64,000 bases of DNA from Devosia sp. Leaf420 (GTDB lineage: Bacteria > Pseudomonadota > Alphaproteobacteria > Rhizobiales > Devosiaceae). Made by a program: the position numbers and the translations under genes. Shown piece after piece: positions 1 to 9,917 of the stretch. The stretch lies in NCBI RefSeq assembly GCF_001425445.1, contig NZ_LMQU01000010.1:675328-739327 (forward strand), read 5' to 3'. Position 1 is the first letter of the stretch; each line of letters begins with the position of its first letter. Under the pieces are notes generated by a model. The model was not told the DNA's origin. It did not search any database and was given only the letters and a program-made list of their open reading frames with translations.

Positions 1-1
1 A

Positions 2-85
2 GTTGGCTTCGGTGCCCGTACGCCGGAAGATGCTGGCCCGTACTTCGTCTCCGAAGCAACGGCCATTCTCGAACGCGCGACCTGA
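2..85 (+). CDS. 3' end of an unidentified upstream gene (partial)
   Basis: An open frame enters from the left edge and stops at TGA 83-85, giving a 27-residue C-terminal tail that ends EATAILERAT. It lies in a different frame from the binding-protein gene that follows. The tail is too short to assign a family. It lies 58 bp upstream of the sugar transporter operon on the same strand, so it may be an earlier gene of that operon. Confidence 0.5.
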   Translation, partial: VGFGARTPEDAGPYFVSEATAILERAT

Positions 86-95
86 CATCACGACC

Positions 96-134
96 CCACG
101 CGCCCCCATTCCGGGGCGCGTGGCTTATTGTATT
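96..134 (+). terminator. Strong hairpin before the sugar ABC operon
   Basis: An 11-bp perfect GC-rich stem (arms 96-106 and 113-123, 6-nt loop) is followed by T-rich sequence at 124-134. It resembles a rho-independent terminator for the upstream gene. Only 20 nt remain before the ATG at 144, so it could also be an mRNA-stabilising or attenuating hairpin inside one operon. Confidence 0.6.
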
Positions 135-143
135 GGTGACCAA

Positions 144-1430
144 ATGACTTTTCCGCTTTCCCGCCGTCAGTTCCTCCTCTCGAGCACCGCAGCCCTTGCC
201 GCTGGCGCTCTCGGAACGCTCCCGAGCTTTGCACAGGCCGCCAATCTGCGGCTGATCTTCTGGGGCGGACAAGCCCGTGCCGACCGCACCTATGGCGTGG
301 TCGATCTCTTCACGGCGGAAAATCCGGACATTTCCATCGATGGCGAATTTTTGGGCTGGGCCGACTATTGGCCCAAGGTCGCGACGCAGACCGCCGGCGG
401 CAACCAGCCCGACATCATCCAGATGGACTACCGCTATATCGGGGAATATGCGCGCCGCGGCTCGCTCGCCCCGCTCGACGCTTTTGTCGGCAAGGACCTC
501 GACCTCTCGGCCTTTGACGAAGACCAACTGCGCAATGGCACGATCGATGGCAAGCTGATCGGCGTCAGCCTTGGCGTCGCTGCGGGCGCCACCGTTTTCA
601 ATACCAAGGTTCTGGCTGACGCCGGTGTCGAGATCGACCCGATGCGCTGGACCTATGACGACCTCCTTAACCTTGGCCCCAAAGTGTCGGAATCGACTGG
701 CGGCGCCATGGCGATGGCCCCCGATGGCAGCGGCATCGAACTGCTGTTTGAAAACTGGCTCCGCCAGAAGGGCAAGGCGCTCTATGCCGATGGCCAGCCG
801 GCCTTTGCTCCCGAAGACGTGACCGAATGGTTCGAGCTCTGGACCGAATTGCGCAATGCCAAGGCGATCATCTCGCCCGACGAGCAGGCGATCGATACCG
901 GGCAGCTTGAAACCGCGCCGCTCGTGCGCAGCAAGTCGGCGATGAATTTCACCACGTCCAACCAGCTCGTCGCCTATCAGACGCTGGTGCCCGATCCGCT
1001 CGGGATCGCGATTTTCCCCGCGACTTCACCGGATTCGAAGGGCGGCCATTACCGCAATTCCTCGCAGTATTTCGCGCTCTCTTCGACGAGCGCTTCGCCC
1101 GAAGCTGCGATCAAGTTCATCAACTTCTTCGTCAACACGCCCGAGGCCGCGACCATTCTCGGCGTCGAACGCGGCGTGCCGGCCTCCTCGGCCATGCGCG
1201 ATGCGGTGACCCCGACGCTCGACGAGCGGAGCCAGATGGTCGTCAAATATATCGCCGATCTCGGCGAGATTGCCGGCGATGTGCCACCGACGCCGCCTGC
1301 TTCGGCCGGCGAAATCGAAGTTGCCCTCAAAACCAAGAGCCAGGAAGTCGCTTTCGGCGCGCAATCGCCCGCCGATGCCGGTCCCGCTTTCTACGACCAG
1401 GTCATCCAGACCCTGGGGAGGTCGAGCTAA
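144..1430 (+). CDS. Carbohydrate ABC transporter substrate-binding protein (Tat-type signal)
   Basis: Periplasmic solute-binding protein of the extracellular family 1 (MalE/UgpB-like) type, which captures a sugar or glycoside for the permeases encoded next. The ATG at 144 is chosen because it puts a twin-arginine signal (SRRQFLLSS) and an AQA cleavage region at the N-terminus; the frame also reads upstream but without signal character. The mature part has the usual length of about 400 residues and the LRLIFWGGQ opening of the family. It is the first gene of a tight five-to-six gene operon. The substrate cannot be read from sequence; the two downstream dehydrogenases suggest a sugar or polyol that is oxidised after uptake. 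Confidence 0.9.
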   Translation: MTFPLSRRQFLLSSTAALAAGALGTLPSFAQAANLRLIFWGGQARADRTYGVVDLFTAENPDISIDGEFLGWADYWPKVATQTAGGNQPDIIQMDYRYIGEYARRGSLAPLDAFVGKDLDLSAFDEDQLRNGTIDGKLIGVSLGVAAGATVFNTKVLADAGVEIDPMRWTYDDLLNLGPKVSESTGGAMAMAPDGSGIELLFENWLRQKGKALYADGQPAFAPEDVTEWFELWTELRNAKAIISPDEQAIDTGQLETAPLVRSKSAMNFTTSNQLVAYQTLVPDPLGIAIFPATSPDSKGGHYRNSSQYFALSSTSASPEAAIKFINFFVNTPEAATILGVERGVPASSAMRDAVTPTLDERSQMVVKYIADLGEIAGDVPPTPPASAGEIEVALKTKSQEVAFGAQSPADAGPAFYDQVIQTLGRSS

Positions 1431-1433
1431 AGC

Positions 1434-2378
1434 ATGAGCATTCAAAACGTCGCTTCGGCACCGCCGTCAGCGGAGGTTGAAAAAGTCTCCGGCTGGCGGC
1501 GCATCTGGCAGCAGGATGCCCCCGGCTACCTGTTCCTCCTGCCCTGGTTCATCGGGTTTTTCGGCCTAACGCTCGGGCCGATGATCTATTCGTTCTATCT
1601 CAGCTTCAACCATTTCGACCTGTTGACGGCGCCGCGCTGGGCGGGCCTCGACAACTATATGCGCATGTTCACCAACGATCCGAAATTCTCGGCATCGATG
1701 CGCGTGACGCTGTTCTTCGTCGTGTTCTCGGTGCCGCTCAAGCTCGCCTTCGCGCTTGGCGTGGCGCTGCTGCTCAATCGCGGCATGAAGGGCCTGACGA
1801 TCTATCGCTCGCTGTTTTATTTACCGAGCCTGCTCGGCGCGTCGGTGGCCATTGCCATTCTCTGGCGCCAGATCTTTGCCGGCGACGGCCTCGTCAACAA
1901 GTTCCTCTCCATCTTCGGCATTGTCGGACCAAGCTGGATTTCTAACCCCAATTATTCGCTCTGGACCCTGATCGTGCTCTCGATCTGGCAGTTCGGATCG
2001 CCCATGATCATCTTCCTTGCCGGTCTTCGCCAGATTCCGCAGGATATGTATGAGGCGGCAAGCCTGGATGGCGCCAGCAAATGGCGGCAGTTCTGGAAAA
2101 TCACCCTGCCGCTCCTGACGCCGGTCGTTTTCTTCAACGCCATCATCCAGACCATCGAAGCCTTCAAGAGCTTTACCCCGGCCTTCATCATTTCGGGCGG
2201 CACGGGTAACCCGATCAATTCGACGCTCTTTTATACGCTCTATCTCTACCAGGAGGCCTTCGGCTTCTTCCGCATGGGCTACGCTTCGGCGCTTGCCTGG
2301 GTGCTGCTCGCGCTCGTAGCCCTCTTTACCGCCTTCTCGTTCCTCACCTCCAAATACTGGGTGCACTACGATGACTGA
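1434..2378 (+). CDS. Sugar ABC transporter permease (MalF/UgpA type)
   Basis: Inner-membrane permease of the binding-protein-dependent sugar importers. About six membrane segments are visible, and the EAA-type cytoplasmic loop (YEAASLDGASKWRQFWKITL) that contacts the ATPase lies in the second half. The ATG at 1434 is 3 bp after the binding-protein stop and follows a GGGGAGG-like ribosome site. The 3' end overlaps the next permease by 8 bp, indicating translational coupling. At 314 residues it has normal family length. Confidence 0.92.
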   Translation: MSIQNVASAPPSAEVEKVSGWRRIWQQDAPGYLFLLPWFIGFFGLTLGPMIYSFYLSFNHFDLLTAPRWAGLDNYMRMFTNDPKFSASMRVTLFFVVFSVPLKLAFALGVALLLNRGMKGLTIYRSLFYLPSLLGASVAIAILWRQIFAGDGLVNKFLSIFGIVGPSWISNPNYSLWTLIVLSIWQFGSPMIIFLAGLRQIPQDMYEAASLDGASKWRQFWKITLPLLTPVVFFNAIIQTIEAFKSFTPAFIISGGTGNPINSTLFYTLYLYQEAFGFFRMGYASALAWVLLALVALFTAFSFLTSKYWVHYDD

Positions 2379-3255
2379 TGCCCCCATGAAACTGACCGTG
2401 GTCGGCGTCGAGACGCCGAAGTGGCGCAAGCAACTGACCTCCGTCGTCAGCCACGCGCTGCTGATCGGGGCATCGATCCTGATGCTCTATCCGCTGCTCT
2501 GGATGCTCGCGGCCTCGTTCCGGCCGGAGAACGAGATTTTCACCTCGGCGAGCCTCATTCCCTCGTCCTGGAGCATCGACGCCTATTTCCGCGGCTGGAA
2601 TGGTCTCCGCACCAGCTTTTCGGTGTTCTTCACCAATAGCTTCATCATTTCGATCCTCTCGGTGATCGGCAATGTGTTCGCCTGTTCGCTGGCGGCCTTT
2701 GCCTTCTCTCGCCTCGAATTCCGCGGCCGCAAGATCTGGTTCGCGCTGATGCTGATGACGCTCATGCTGCCCTATCAGGTGACCCTGATCCCGCAATATG
2801 TGCTCTTCCGCCAGCTCGGCTGGGTCGACACTTTCCTGCCGCTCGTGGTGCCAAAATTCCTGGCGGCCGATGCCTTCTTCATCTTCCTCATGGTCCAGTT
2901 CTTCCGCGGCATCCCGAAAGAACTCGATGAGGCCGCAATGATGGACGGCGCCGGACCCTGGCGCATCTATTGGAAGATCATGCTGCCGCTTTCGACGCCT
3001 GTTCTGGCGACGGCCGCCATCTTCACCTTCATCTGGACCTGGGACGACTTCTTCGGGCCCCTCATCTATCTCAACAAGATGAGCGACTATACGGTGATGC
3101 TGGGTCTGCGCACCTTCACCGACTCGACCGGCACCTCGGACTATGGCGGGCTGTTCGCCATGAGCGTTCTCAGCCTCGTGCCGATCTTCCTCTTCTTCCT
3201 CATCTTCCAGCGCTTGCTCATCGAGGGCATCGCGACGACCGGTATGAAGCGTTAA
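2371..3255 (+). CDS. Sugar ABC transporter permease (MalG/UgpE type)
   Basis: Second permease subunit, 294 residues, with six predicted membrane segments and the EAA loop (LDEAAMMDGAGPWRIYWKIM). It overlaps the preceding permease by 8 bp and ends 4 bp before the first dehydrogenase gene, so it is part of one transcript. It would form the heterodimeric channel with the 1434-2378 product and be energised by the ATPase at 5371-6426. Confidence 0.92.
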   Translation: MTDAPMKLTVVGVETPKWRKQLTSVVSHALLIGASILMLYPLLWMLAASFRPENEIFTSASLIPSSWSIDAYFRGWNGLRTSFSVFFTNSFIISILSVIGNVFACSLAAFAFSRLEFRGRKIWFALMLMTLMLPYQVTLIPQYVLFRQLGWVDTFLPLVVPKFLAADAFFIFLMVQFFRGIPKELDEAAMMDGAGPWRIYWKIMLPLSTPVLATAAIFTFIWTWDDFFGPLIYLNKMSDYTVMLGLRTFTDSTGTSDYGGLFAMSVLSLVPIFLFFLIFQRLLIEGIATTGMKR

Positions 3256-3259
3256 ACCT

Positions 3260-4279
3260 ATGACTGACCTGAAGTTTGCCGCCATTGGCATCAATCACGC
3301 GCACATCTATGGACAGGTCGACTGTCTCAAGCGGGCAGGGGCACAATTCGTCGCCTTCCACGCTGTCGAAGACGATCTGGCCAAAACCTTTGGCGAAAAA
3401 TATCCCGAGGCGAAACGCGTCTCGGATCCCAAGGCGATCCTTGAGGATACTTCCATCCAGGTCGTCGTGACGGCCGCCATTCCGGGCGACCGTGCCGCGA
3501 TCAGCCTTGCTGCCATGCGCCACGGCAAGGACGTGCTGACCGACAAACCCGGCATGACGACACTGGCCGATCTCGAAGAGATCAAAAAAGTGCAGAAGGA
3601 AACGGGCCGGATTTTCTCCGTGCTCTATTCCGAGCATTTCGAAGTGCCGGCGGCCGTCGAAGCGGGCAATCTGATTGCTCAGGGCGCCATTGGGCAGGTG
3701 GTCAACACTATCGGCATGGGGCCGCATTCGCTGCGTCTCAACAATCGTCCCGACTGGTTCTTCACCCGCAATCGCTATGGCGGCATCCTGTGCGATATCG
3801 CCAGCCACCAGTTCGAACAGTTCCTGTTCTTCTCGGGTGCCAATGATGGCGAGGTGGTCTCCTCGAGCGTTGCCAATCGCAACCACCCGAACCGTCCAGG
3901 CCTGCAAGACGTGGGCGACGCCCATGTCCGTACGGACAAGACTACGGGCTACATCCGCGTCGATTGGTTTACCCCCGAAGGTCTGCCGACCTGGGGCGAT
4001 GGCCGCCTGACCATTTTGGGCACGGAGGGCTATATCGAACTCCGCAAATATATCGACATTGCCGGGCGCCCCGGCACGGATCACCTCTTCCTCGTCGACA
4101 GACAAGGCGTGCAGCATATCGATTGCGCGGGCGTCGATCTGCCCTTTGGCCGTCAATTCCTCGATGATGTGCGCAACCGCACCGAGACCGCGATGCCGCA
4201 GGAGCGCTGCTACAATGCCATGAAGATGGCGCTGACCGCGCAGGCCAATGCCGAAGCCGGCACGGAGTGGGTGAAATGA
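3260..4279 (+). CDS. Gfo/Idh/MocA family NAD(P)-dependent oxidoreductase (first copy)
   Basis: Cytoplasmic dehydrogenase of the glucose-fructose oxidoreductase/inositol dehydrogenase/MocA family, 339 residues. It has an N-terminal Rossmann fold opening FAAIGINHAHIYGQ, and the conserved DKPG motif (the family's EKP-like element, here with D for E) near residue 95. The C-terminal alpha/beta domain contains the DIASHQF segment that carries the catalytic-site histidine in relatives. It starts 4 bp after the permease gene and overlaps the next gene by 4 bp (ATGA). It probably oxidises the imported sugar or a derivative; the exact substrate is unknown. Confidence 0.85.
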   Translation: MTDLKFAAIGINHAHIYGQVDCLKRAGAQFVAFHAVEDDLAKTFGEKYPEAKRVSDPKAILEDTSIQVVVTAAIPGDRAAISLAAMRHGKDVLTDKPGMTTLADLEEIKKVQKETGRIFSVLYSEHFEVPAAVEAGNLIAQGAIGQVVNTIGMGPHSLRLNNRPDWFFTRNRYGGILCDIASHQFEQFLFFSGANDGEVVSSSVANRNHPNRPGLQDVGDAHVRTDKTTGYIRVDWFTPEGLPTWGDGRLTILGTEGYIELRKYIDIAGRPGTDHLFLVDRQGVQHIDCAGVDLPFGRQFLDDVRNRTETAMPQERCYNAMKMALTAQANAEAGTEWVK

Positions 4280-5355
4280 GCCGTATCCTCAACGTCGCCA
4301 TCGTCGGTTGCGGCATCGGCCGCTCGCATATCGTCGAGGGCTACCAGCCCAATTCGGATAAGTTCAAGGTTCTGGCGCTCTGCGATCTCGATGCGGAACG
4401 CATGGCCAAGGTCGGCGATGAATTCGGTGTCGAACGCCGGATCACCAATTTCGACGATCTTCTCACCATGGACGATATCGACATCATCGATGTCTGCACC
4501 CCGCCGGGCGTGCACTATTCGATGGTGATCAAGGCGCTTGAAGCGGGCAAGCATGTCGTTTGCGAAAAGCCGCTGGTCGGCTCGCTCCGCCAGGTCGATG
4601 AAATCATGGAAGCGGAAAAGAAGGCCAAGGGCCTGCTTATGCCGGTCTTCCAGTATCGCTTCGGCGACGGGATCGAACAGGCCAAGGCCGTCATCGATGC
4701 CGGGCTGGCGGGCAAGCCTTATGCCGGAACCGTCGAAACCATGTGGCGCCGCGAAGCGCCCTATTACGCCGTGCCCTGGCGCGGCAAGTGGAAGACCGAA
4801 CTCGGTGGCGTCCTCATGGGTCACGCCATCCATCCGCACGACATTTTTACGTATTTGATGGGCGATATCGCGCGCATCTTCGGGCGGGTCGCGACCCGGG
4901 TGAACCCGATCGAGGTGGAAGACACGATTTCCGCCTCGCTCGAAATGCAGAGCGGGGCGCTGGCGAGCTTTACGGCGACGCTGGGGTCGGTCGACGAAAT
5001 CACCCGTATCCGCCTGCAGTTCGAGCATGTGACCATCGAAAGCGACCACGCCCCCTATAATCCGGGCAAGGAACTCTGGAAAATCCTGCCGCGCAATGAC
5101 GAGGTGAAAGCCAAGATCGACGCGCTGCTCGCCAATTGGACGCATGTGCCGAGCCGGTTCCAGACGCAAATGGTGCGCTTCCATGAAGCCATCGAGGGCA
5201 AGCGCCCGCTGCCCGTGACGTCGGCCGATTCGCGCCGCTCGCTCGAACTGGTCACGGCCTTCTATCATTCATCATCGACGCACCAGGAGGTCGTTCTCCC
5301 CCTGGGTCCGGATCATCCGCTCTATGAGAGCTGGGTGCCGGCCGCGTTCCGATAA
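4276..5355 (+). CDS. Gfo/Idh/MocA family oxidoreductase (second copy)
   Basis: A second dehydrogenase of the same superfamily but clearly divergent from its neighbour. It has the Rossmann motif VAIVGCGIGRSH, the canonical CEKPL motif and a GGVLMGHAIHPHD segment carrying the catalytic-site histidine. The ATG at 4276 overlaps the upstream stop (ATGA); a GTG 9 bp earlier is possible but less likely. Two such enzymes in one operon could catalyse successive oxidation/reduction steps, as known in inositol and glycoside 3-oxidation pathways. Which pathway applies here is not evident. Confidence 0.88.
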   Translation: MSRILNVAIVGCGIGRSHIVEGYQPNSDKFKVLALCDLDAERMAKVGDEFGVERRITNFDDLLTMDDIDIIDVCTPPGVHYSMVIKALEAGKHVVCEKPLVGSLRQVDEIMEAEKKAKGLLMPVFQYRFGDGIEQAKAVIDAGLAGKPYAGTVETMWRREAPYYAVPWRGKWKTELGGVLMGHAIHPHDIFTYLMGDIARIFGRVATRVNPIEVEDTISASLEMQSGALASFTATLGSVDEITRIRLQFEHVTIESDHAPYNPGKELWKILPRNDEVKAKIDALLANWTHVPSRFQTQMVRFHEAIEGKRPLPVTSADSRRSLELVTAFYHSSSTHQEVVLPLGPDHPLYESWVPAAFR

Positions 5356-5370
5356 GCTGAGGAAACAGAT

Positions 5371-6426
<1,056 letters not shown>

Positions 6427-6446
6427 GATCGGCGTCTCGATTTATG

Positions 6447-6477
6447 GCCGGCTCCGGACATCCGGGGCCGGCTTTTT
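6447..6477 (+). terminator. Rho-independent terminator of the sugar operon
   Basis: An 11-bp GC-rich stem (6447-6457 with 6462-6472, one G-U pair) and a 4-nt loop are followed by five T residues at 6473-6477. It lies 20 bp after the ATPase stop codon. Confidence 0.85.
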
Positions 6478-6529
6478 GCTGGCCGAAGCTGAGCGCGCGT
6501 GATTAGTGCCAAGGCAAATGGAGGCGCAG

Positions 6530-7345
6530 ATGCCTGAGGTGATCTCAAAAGACGGCACGGTGATCGGCTATGATATCGAGGGGCATGGGCCGCTCGTCAT
6601 TCTCGTGGCCGGAGCGACGCAGTATCGTGCCATCGACCGGACGCGAACGCCGAACCTCCAAAAGCAATTGGCGCGGCAATTTACCGTCATCAATTACGAC
6701 CGGCGGGGCCGCGGCGATTCGAGCGACACCTGGCCCTATGCTGTCCAGCGCGAGATCGAGGATATTGCCGCGCTGATTTCAGCAAATGGTGGCGAGGCGC
6801 GGATTTTCGGCATGTCGTCCGGGGCCGTCCTGGCCATGGAAGCGGCGGCTGCCATGCCGCGGGTCATAAAATCCCTCGCGCTCTATGAGCCGCCGATCGA
6901 TCCGGCGGCGAGCGTCGCGCATTATCGGGATGAGCACAAAACCATGGCGACGCTAGCGGCCGAGGGGCGTGCGAGCGATATGATGAGCCGGTTTGTCCTT
7001 GGCATGGGGATGAGCGAGGACGTGCTCAAAGGCTTTCAGGATGACCCGATCTGGCCGATCTATGCGGCCGCTGGCCTGACGCTGGAGCACGATTATCGGG
7101 TTCTCGCCGATGCGCGGGCGAGCGATGTCCCGCCCGAGCGCTGGCAGAATGCCATCATGCCCGTGCTGGTGCTCGACGGTGACAAAAGCCTGCCCTTCAT
7201 GGCCGCGGGGGCCGATTGGGTCGCCTCCACCCTCCACAATGTCGAGCGGGTCACGCTCGCCGATCAGGGGCACGAATATGATCCGGCAGTCCTCGCGCCG
7301 CTCCTGACGGTGTTTTTCGAGCGCGGCTCGGTGCAGGTGCATTAA
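6530..7345 (+). CDS. Alpha/beta hydrolase
   Basis: Cytoplasmic alpha/beta-fold hydrolase, 271 residues. The nucleophile elbow GMSSG (catalytic Ser) is near residue 97, an Asp in LVLDGDKS and a His in DQGHEYD complete the likely triad. The ATG at 6530 is preceded by GGAGG at 5-nt spacing, making it better than the upstream GTG/ATG candidates. The next gene starts 2 bp after its stop, so the two are co-transcribed. The substrate is not predictable from the sequence. Confidence 0.85.
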   Translation: MPEVISKDGTVIGYDIEGHGPLVILVAGATQYRAIDRTRTPNLQKQLARQFTVINYDRRGRGDSSDTWPYAVQREIEDIAALISANGGEARIFGMSSGAVLAMEAAAAMPRVIKSLALYEPPIDPAASVAHYRDEHKTMATLAAEGRASDMMSRFVLGMGMSEDVLKGFQDDPIWPIYAAAGLTLEHDYRVLADARASDVPPERWQNAIMPVLVLDGDKSLPFMAAGADWVASTLHNVERVTLADQGHEYDPAVLAPLLTVFFERGSVQVH

Positions 7346-7347
7346 AA

Positions 7348-8511
7348 GTGGCGCGTTTCCGTCAATGGCTCCCCAATCTTGTGCCGGTGAGCGCCCGGGA
7401 GCGGTTACGCGCCGCGATAGGCGCTTTTGTCGGGATAATGGTGACGGCCTTTGTCACGACGCTTATTCTCGGACATGGGCCGGCCGTACCGTTGCTGATG
7501 GCGCCGATCGGGGCATCGGCGGTTCTGCTCTTTGCCGTGCCATCGAGCCCCTTGGCGCAGCCATGGTCGATCCTTGGCGGCAATGGCATTGCGGCAGTCG
7601 CGGGCGTCACCGCCCATCTCCTGATCGGCGATGTGACGCTTGCTGCCGCGGTCGCTGTTTCCGTCAGCATCGGGCTCATGCTGACCTTTCGATGCCTCCA
7701 TCCGCCAAGCGGGGCGGTGGCGCTGACGGCGGTGATTGGTGGGCCGGTGATTTCGGCGCTTGGCTATGCCTTCGTGCTCTGGCCCGTGGGGATCAATTCG
7801 CTGCTGCTCTTGGTCTCGGCGATTCTCTTCAACCGCATGACCGGCAAGACCTATCCGCATCGGCCGGCGCCCGCAGTGCCCATGGCCGCCAATGTGCTGC
7901 CCTTTTCGCCCAATGCCGGGCTCGGGATCACCGTCGATGATCTCCGCGGCGCCATGGAAGCGCGGGACGAAGTCTTGTCGGTCGATCCAAGGGATCTCGA
8001 CGAGGTGTTGCAGCAGGCGGCCATGCTCGCCTTTGCGCGGCGCTCAGGCGGTGTAACGGCAGGCGCGGTCATGCAGCGGCTCGTTATCACCATCTCGCCC
8101 AAGACGACGCTGCGCGTGTCGCTGCGGCAGATGCGCGAGCATCACCTCAAGGCTCTTCCGGTCGTTGACGGAGGCGAAAGGGTCGTGGGTATCCTGACCC
8201 AGACCGATCTCATCGAAAAAGCCACCTGGGGTCCTATCCATGCCTCGTCCGGTCTCGGCTGGCGCCTGCGGGCCATGAGCAATTCGGACCGGCCCCTCCG
8301 CGGCAAGGTGCAGGACGTGATGACCCCTGTCGTCTCCATGGTCCCCGTCGCCATGCCCATCGTCATGGTGCTGCGCGTGATGCTGGAAACCGGCCACCAC
8401 CATCTGCCGGTGGTCAACGACGACGGCACGCTGGCGGGCATGGTCACCCAGGTCGACCTCAACGCCGCCTTCATGGGCGCCGAAATGACGAGCCTGCCAA
8501 GACCGGCTTGA
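7348..8511 (+). CDS. HPP family membrane protein with a CBS-domain pair
   Basis: Integral membrane protein, 387 residues. The N-terminal HPP domain (about residues 20-165) has four to five hydrophobic segments and the PIGASAVLLFAVP and HPPSGAVAL motifs for which the family is named. The C-terminal half carries two CBS domains (about 230-375) likely to bind an adenine nucleotide and regulate the membrane part. HPP proteins have been linked to nitrite transport in plastids, but the bacterial role is unsettled. The GTG start at 7348 is 2 bp after the hydrolase stop. Confidence 0.85.
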   Translation: MARFRQWLPNLVPVSARERLRAAIGAFVGIMVTAFVTTLILGHGPAVPLLMAPIGASAVLLFAVPSSPLAQPWSILGGNGIAAVAGVTAHLLIGDVTLAAAVAVSVSIGLMLTFRCLHPPSGAVALTAVIGGPVISALGYAFVLWPVGINSLLLLVSAILFNRMTGKTYPHRPAPAVPMAANVLPFSPNAGLGITVDDLRGAMEARDEVLSVDPRDLDEVLQQAAMLAFARRSGGVTAGAVMQRLVITISPKTTLRVSLRQMREHHLKALPVVDGGERVVGILTQTDLIEKATWGPIHASSGLGWRLRAMSNSDRPLRGKVQDVMTPVVSMVPVAMPIVMVLRVMLETGHHHLPVVNDDGTLAGMVTQVDLNAAFMGAEMTSLPRPA

Positions 8512-8536
8512 ACCGAACAAAACCTCAGAAAAACAA

Positions 8537-8558
8537 AAAGGGTCCCGAAGGACCCTTT
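8537..8558 (-). terminator. Terminator of tRNA-Gly (probably bidirectional)
   Basis: A 9-bp stem (8537-8545 with 8550-8558) has a tetraloop that reads TTCG on the minus strand and is followed there by a T-rich tract. It lies 33 bp beyond the tRNA-Gly 3' end. On the plus strand it may also end the HPP transcript. Confidence 0.8.
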
Positions 8559-8590
8559 GTTTCTCTCTCGGCTTGCCAACCTGAGAGAAT

Positions 8591-8665
8591 TGGAGCGGGC
8601 GAAGGGATTCGAACCCTCGACCCTAACCTTGGCAAGGTTATGCTCTACCCCTGAGCTACACCCGC
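8591..8665 (-). tRNA. tRNA-Gly (anticodon GCC)
   Basis: On the minus strand a full cloverleaf can be folded. A 7-bp acceptor stem begins GCGGGTG, a D arm contains AGCTCAGGGGTAGAGC, the anticodon loop is TTGCCAA (GCC), and the T arm contains GGTTCGAATCC. The CCA end is encoded (8591-8593). Confidence 0.97.
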
Positions 8666-8960
8666 ATCCGTGTCGCAGCGCCGTGCAGCGCGTCAACGAG
8701 GCGCTATATGCCCAATCAGCAGAGCGATTGCAACCCCAGTTTTGCGCTTTCATGTCATCTTGTTGAATGCCTGTGGGAATTAACCTCTGCCTCGCCCTTT
8801 AAGATCGCGCCACAACGCCCTAACTCTCTGTTTCGGCGCATGTCTCTTTCATCGGAGCTCTAGGGTTTCCCGAGAGATATGCGTTAAACCTTGCAACCGG
8901 GATGGTGCGGGCGCAAAAAGGCCCGCGACTGCTCACTTTGCTCATTCGCGAGAGCCCCTT
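8666..8960. other. Intergenic region between tRNA-Gly and the thioredoxin gene
   Basis: No convincing gene is seen. It must hold the tRNA-Gly promoter (minus strand) and the thioredoxin-operon promoter (plus strand). A small GC hairpin with arms GCGGGC and GCCCGC lies near 8908-8927, about 33 bp upstream of the thioredoxin start. Confidence 0.4.
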
Positions 8961-9905
8961 ATGTCGATTTCTCTCAATGGCGCTCCAAGCGCTGCCAATG
9001 CCGCCCCAGTCGCCCTGATCAGCGAATCGTCGGATGCCGGTTTCCGCACCGATGTGCTCGAGGCTTCGCGCGACACGCCGGTTCTCGTCGATTTCTGGGC
9101 GCCCTGGTGCGGCCCATGCCGCCAATTGACCCCGACGCTTGAAAAGGTCGTCAACGAGAAGGCGGGCAAGATTAAGCTCGTCAAAATCAATATCGACGAC
9201 CATCCCGGCGTTGCCGGGCAGTTGGGCGTGCAGTCGATTCCTGCCGTCTTTGCTTTTTCGGGCGGCCGTCCGGTCGACGGTTTCATGGGCGCGATGCCGG
9301 AAGGCGAAGTGCGCAAATTTGCCGATCGCGTGATTTCGGCGGCCCCCGCTGGCGCCCCACCTGCCGATTCGATCGAAGCCCAGATCGCCGATGCGCTCAA
9401 GGTTGCCGAGGAGGCTTTTGGCGCCGGTGATCTCGGCCAGGCGGCGCAGATCTTTGGCATGGTGCTGCAGCATGCCCCGGAAAACGACGTGGCCCTGATT
9501 GGGCTCGCCCGTGTCTATGTCGAAGCCGGCGAATTCGAGCAGGCTCAGGCAACGCTCGATATGGTGCCCGAGGACAAGCGGAAGGGCGAAGCCTATACCG
9601 CTGTTTCCAACACCATCCGCCTCAAGGAAGAGGCCTCGGGCCTTTCCGAATCGGCCGCGCTCGAAGCTGCCGTCGCGGCGAACCCGGATGATCATCAGGC
9701 GCGATTCGATCTTGCGGTGGTGCTCAATGCCGAGGGCAAGCGTGTCGAAGCTGCCGAAGCGCTCGTGACGATTTTCAAGCGCGACCGCACCTGGAATGAA
9801 GATGGCGCGCGCAAGAAGCTGCTCGAATTCTTCGAGGCTTGGGGCGCCAAGGATCCGGCAACGCTCAAGGGCCGGCGCCTGCTCTCGGCCGCGCTTTTCT
9901 CGTAA
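8961..9905 (+). CDS. Thioredoxin-domain/TPR protein (CnoX/YbbN-like)
   Basis: A thioredoxin fold (about residues 20-135) with an intact active site, WCGPC (Cys50, Cys53), is fused to a C-terminal region with TPR-like helices (about 140-314). This is the architecture of CnoX/YbbN, a redox-linked holdase chaperone that works with GroEL. Alphaproteobacterial members keep the reactive cysteines, unlike the E. coli protein. No signal peptide is seen, so it is cytoplasmic. It is followed 12 bp later by the Lon-N gene and then Trm112, a neighbourhood common in this order. Confidence 0.88.
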   Translation: MSISLNGAPSAANAAPVALISESSDAGFRTDVLEASRDTPVLVDFWAPWCGPCRQLTPTLEKVVNEKAGKIKLVKINIDDHPGVAGQLGVQSIPAVFAFSGGRPVDGFMGAMPEGEVRKFADRVISAAPAGAPPADSIEAQIADALKVAEEAFGAGDLGQAAQIFGMVLQHAPENDVALIGLARVYVEAGEFEQAQATLDMVPEDKRKGEAYTAVSNTIRLKEEASGLSESAALEAAVAANPDDHQARFDLAVVLNAEGKRVEAAEALVTIFKRDRTWNEDGARKKLLEFFEAWGAKDPATLKGRRLLSAALFS

Positions 9906-9917
9906 AAGGACTTTTTT

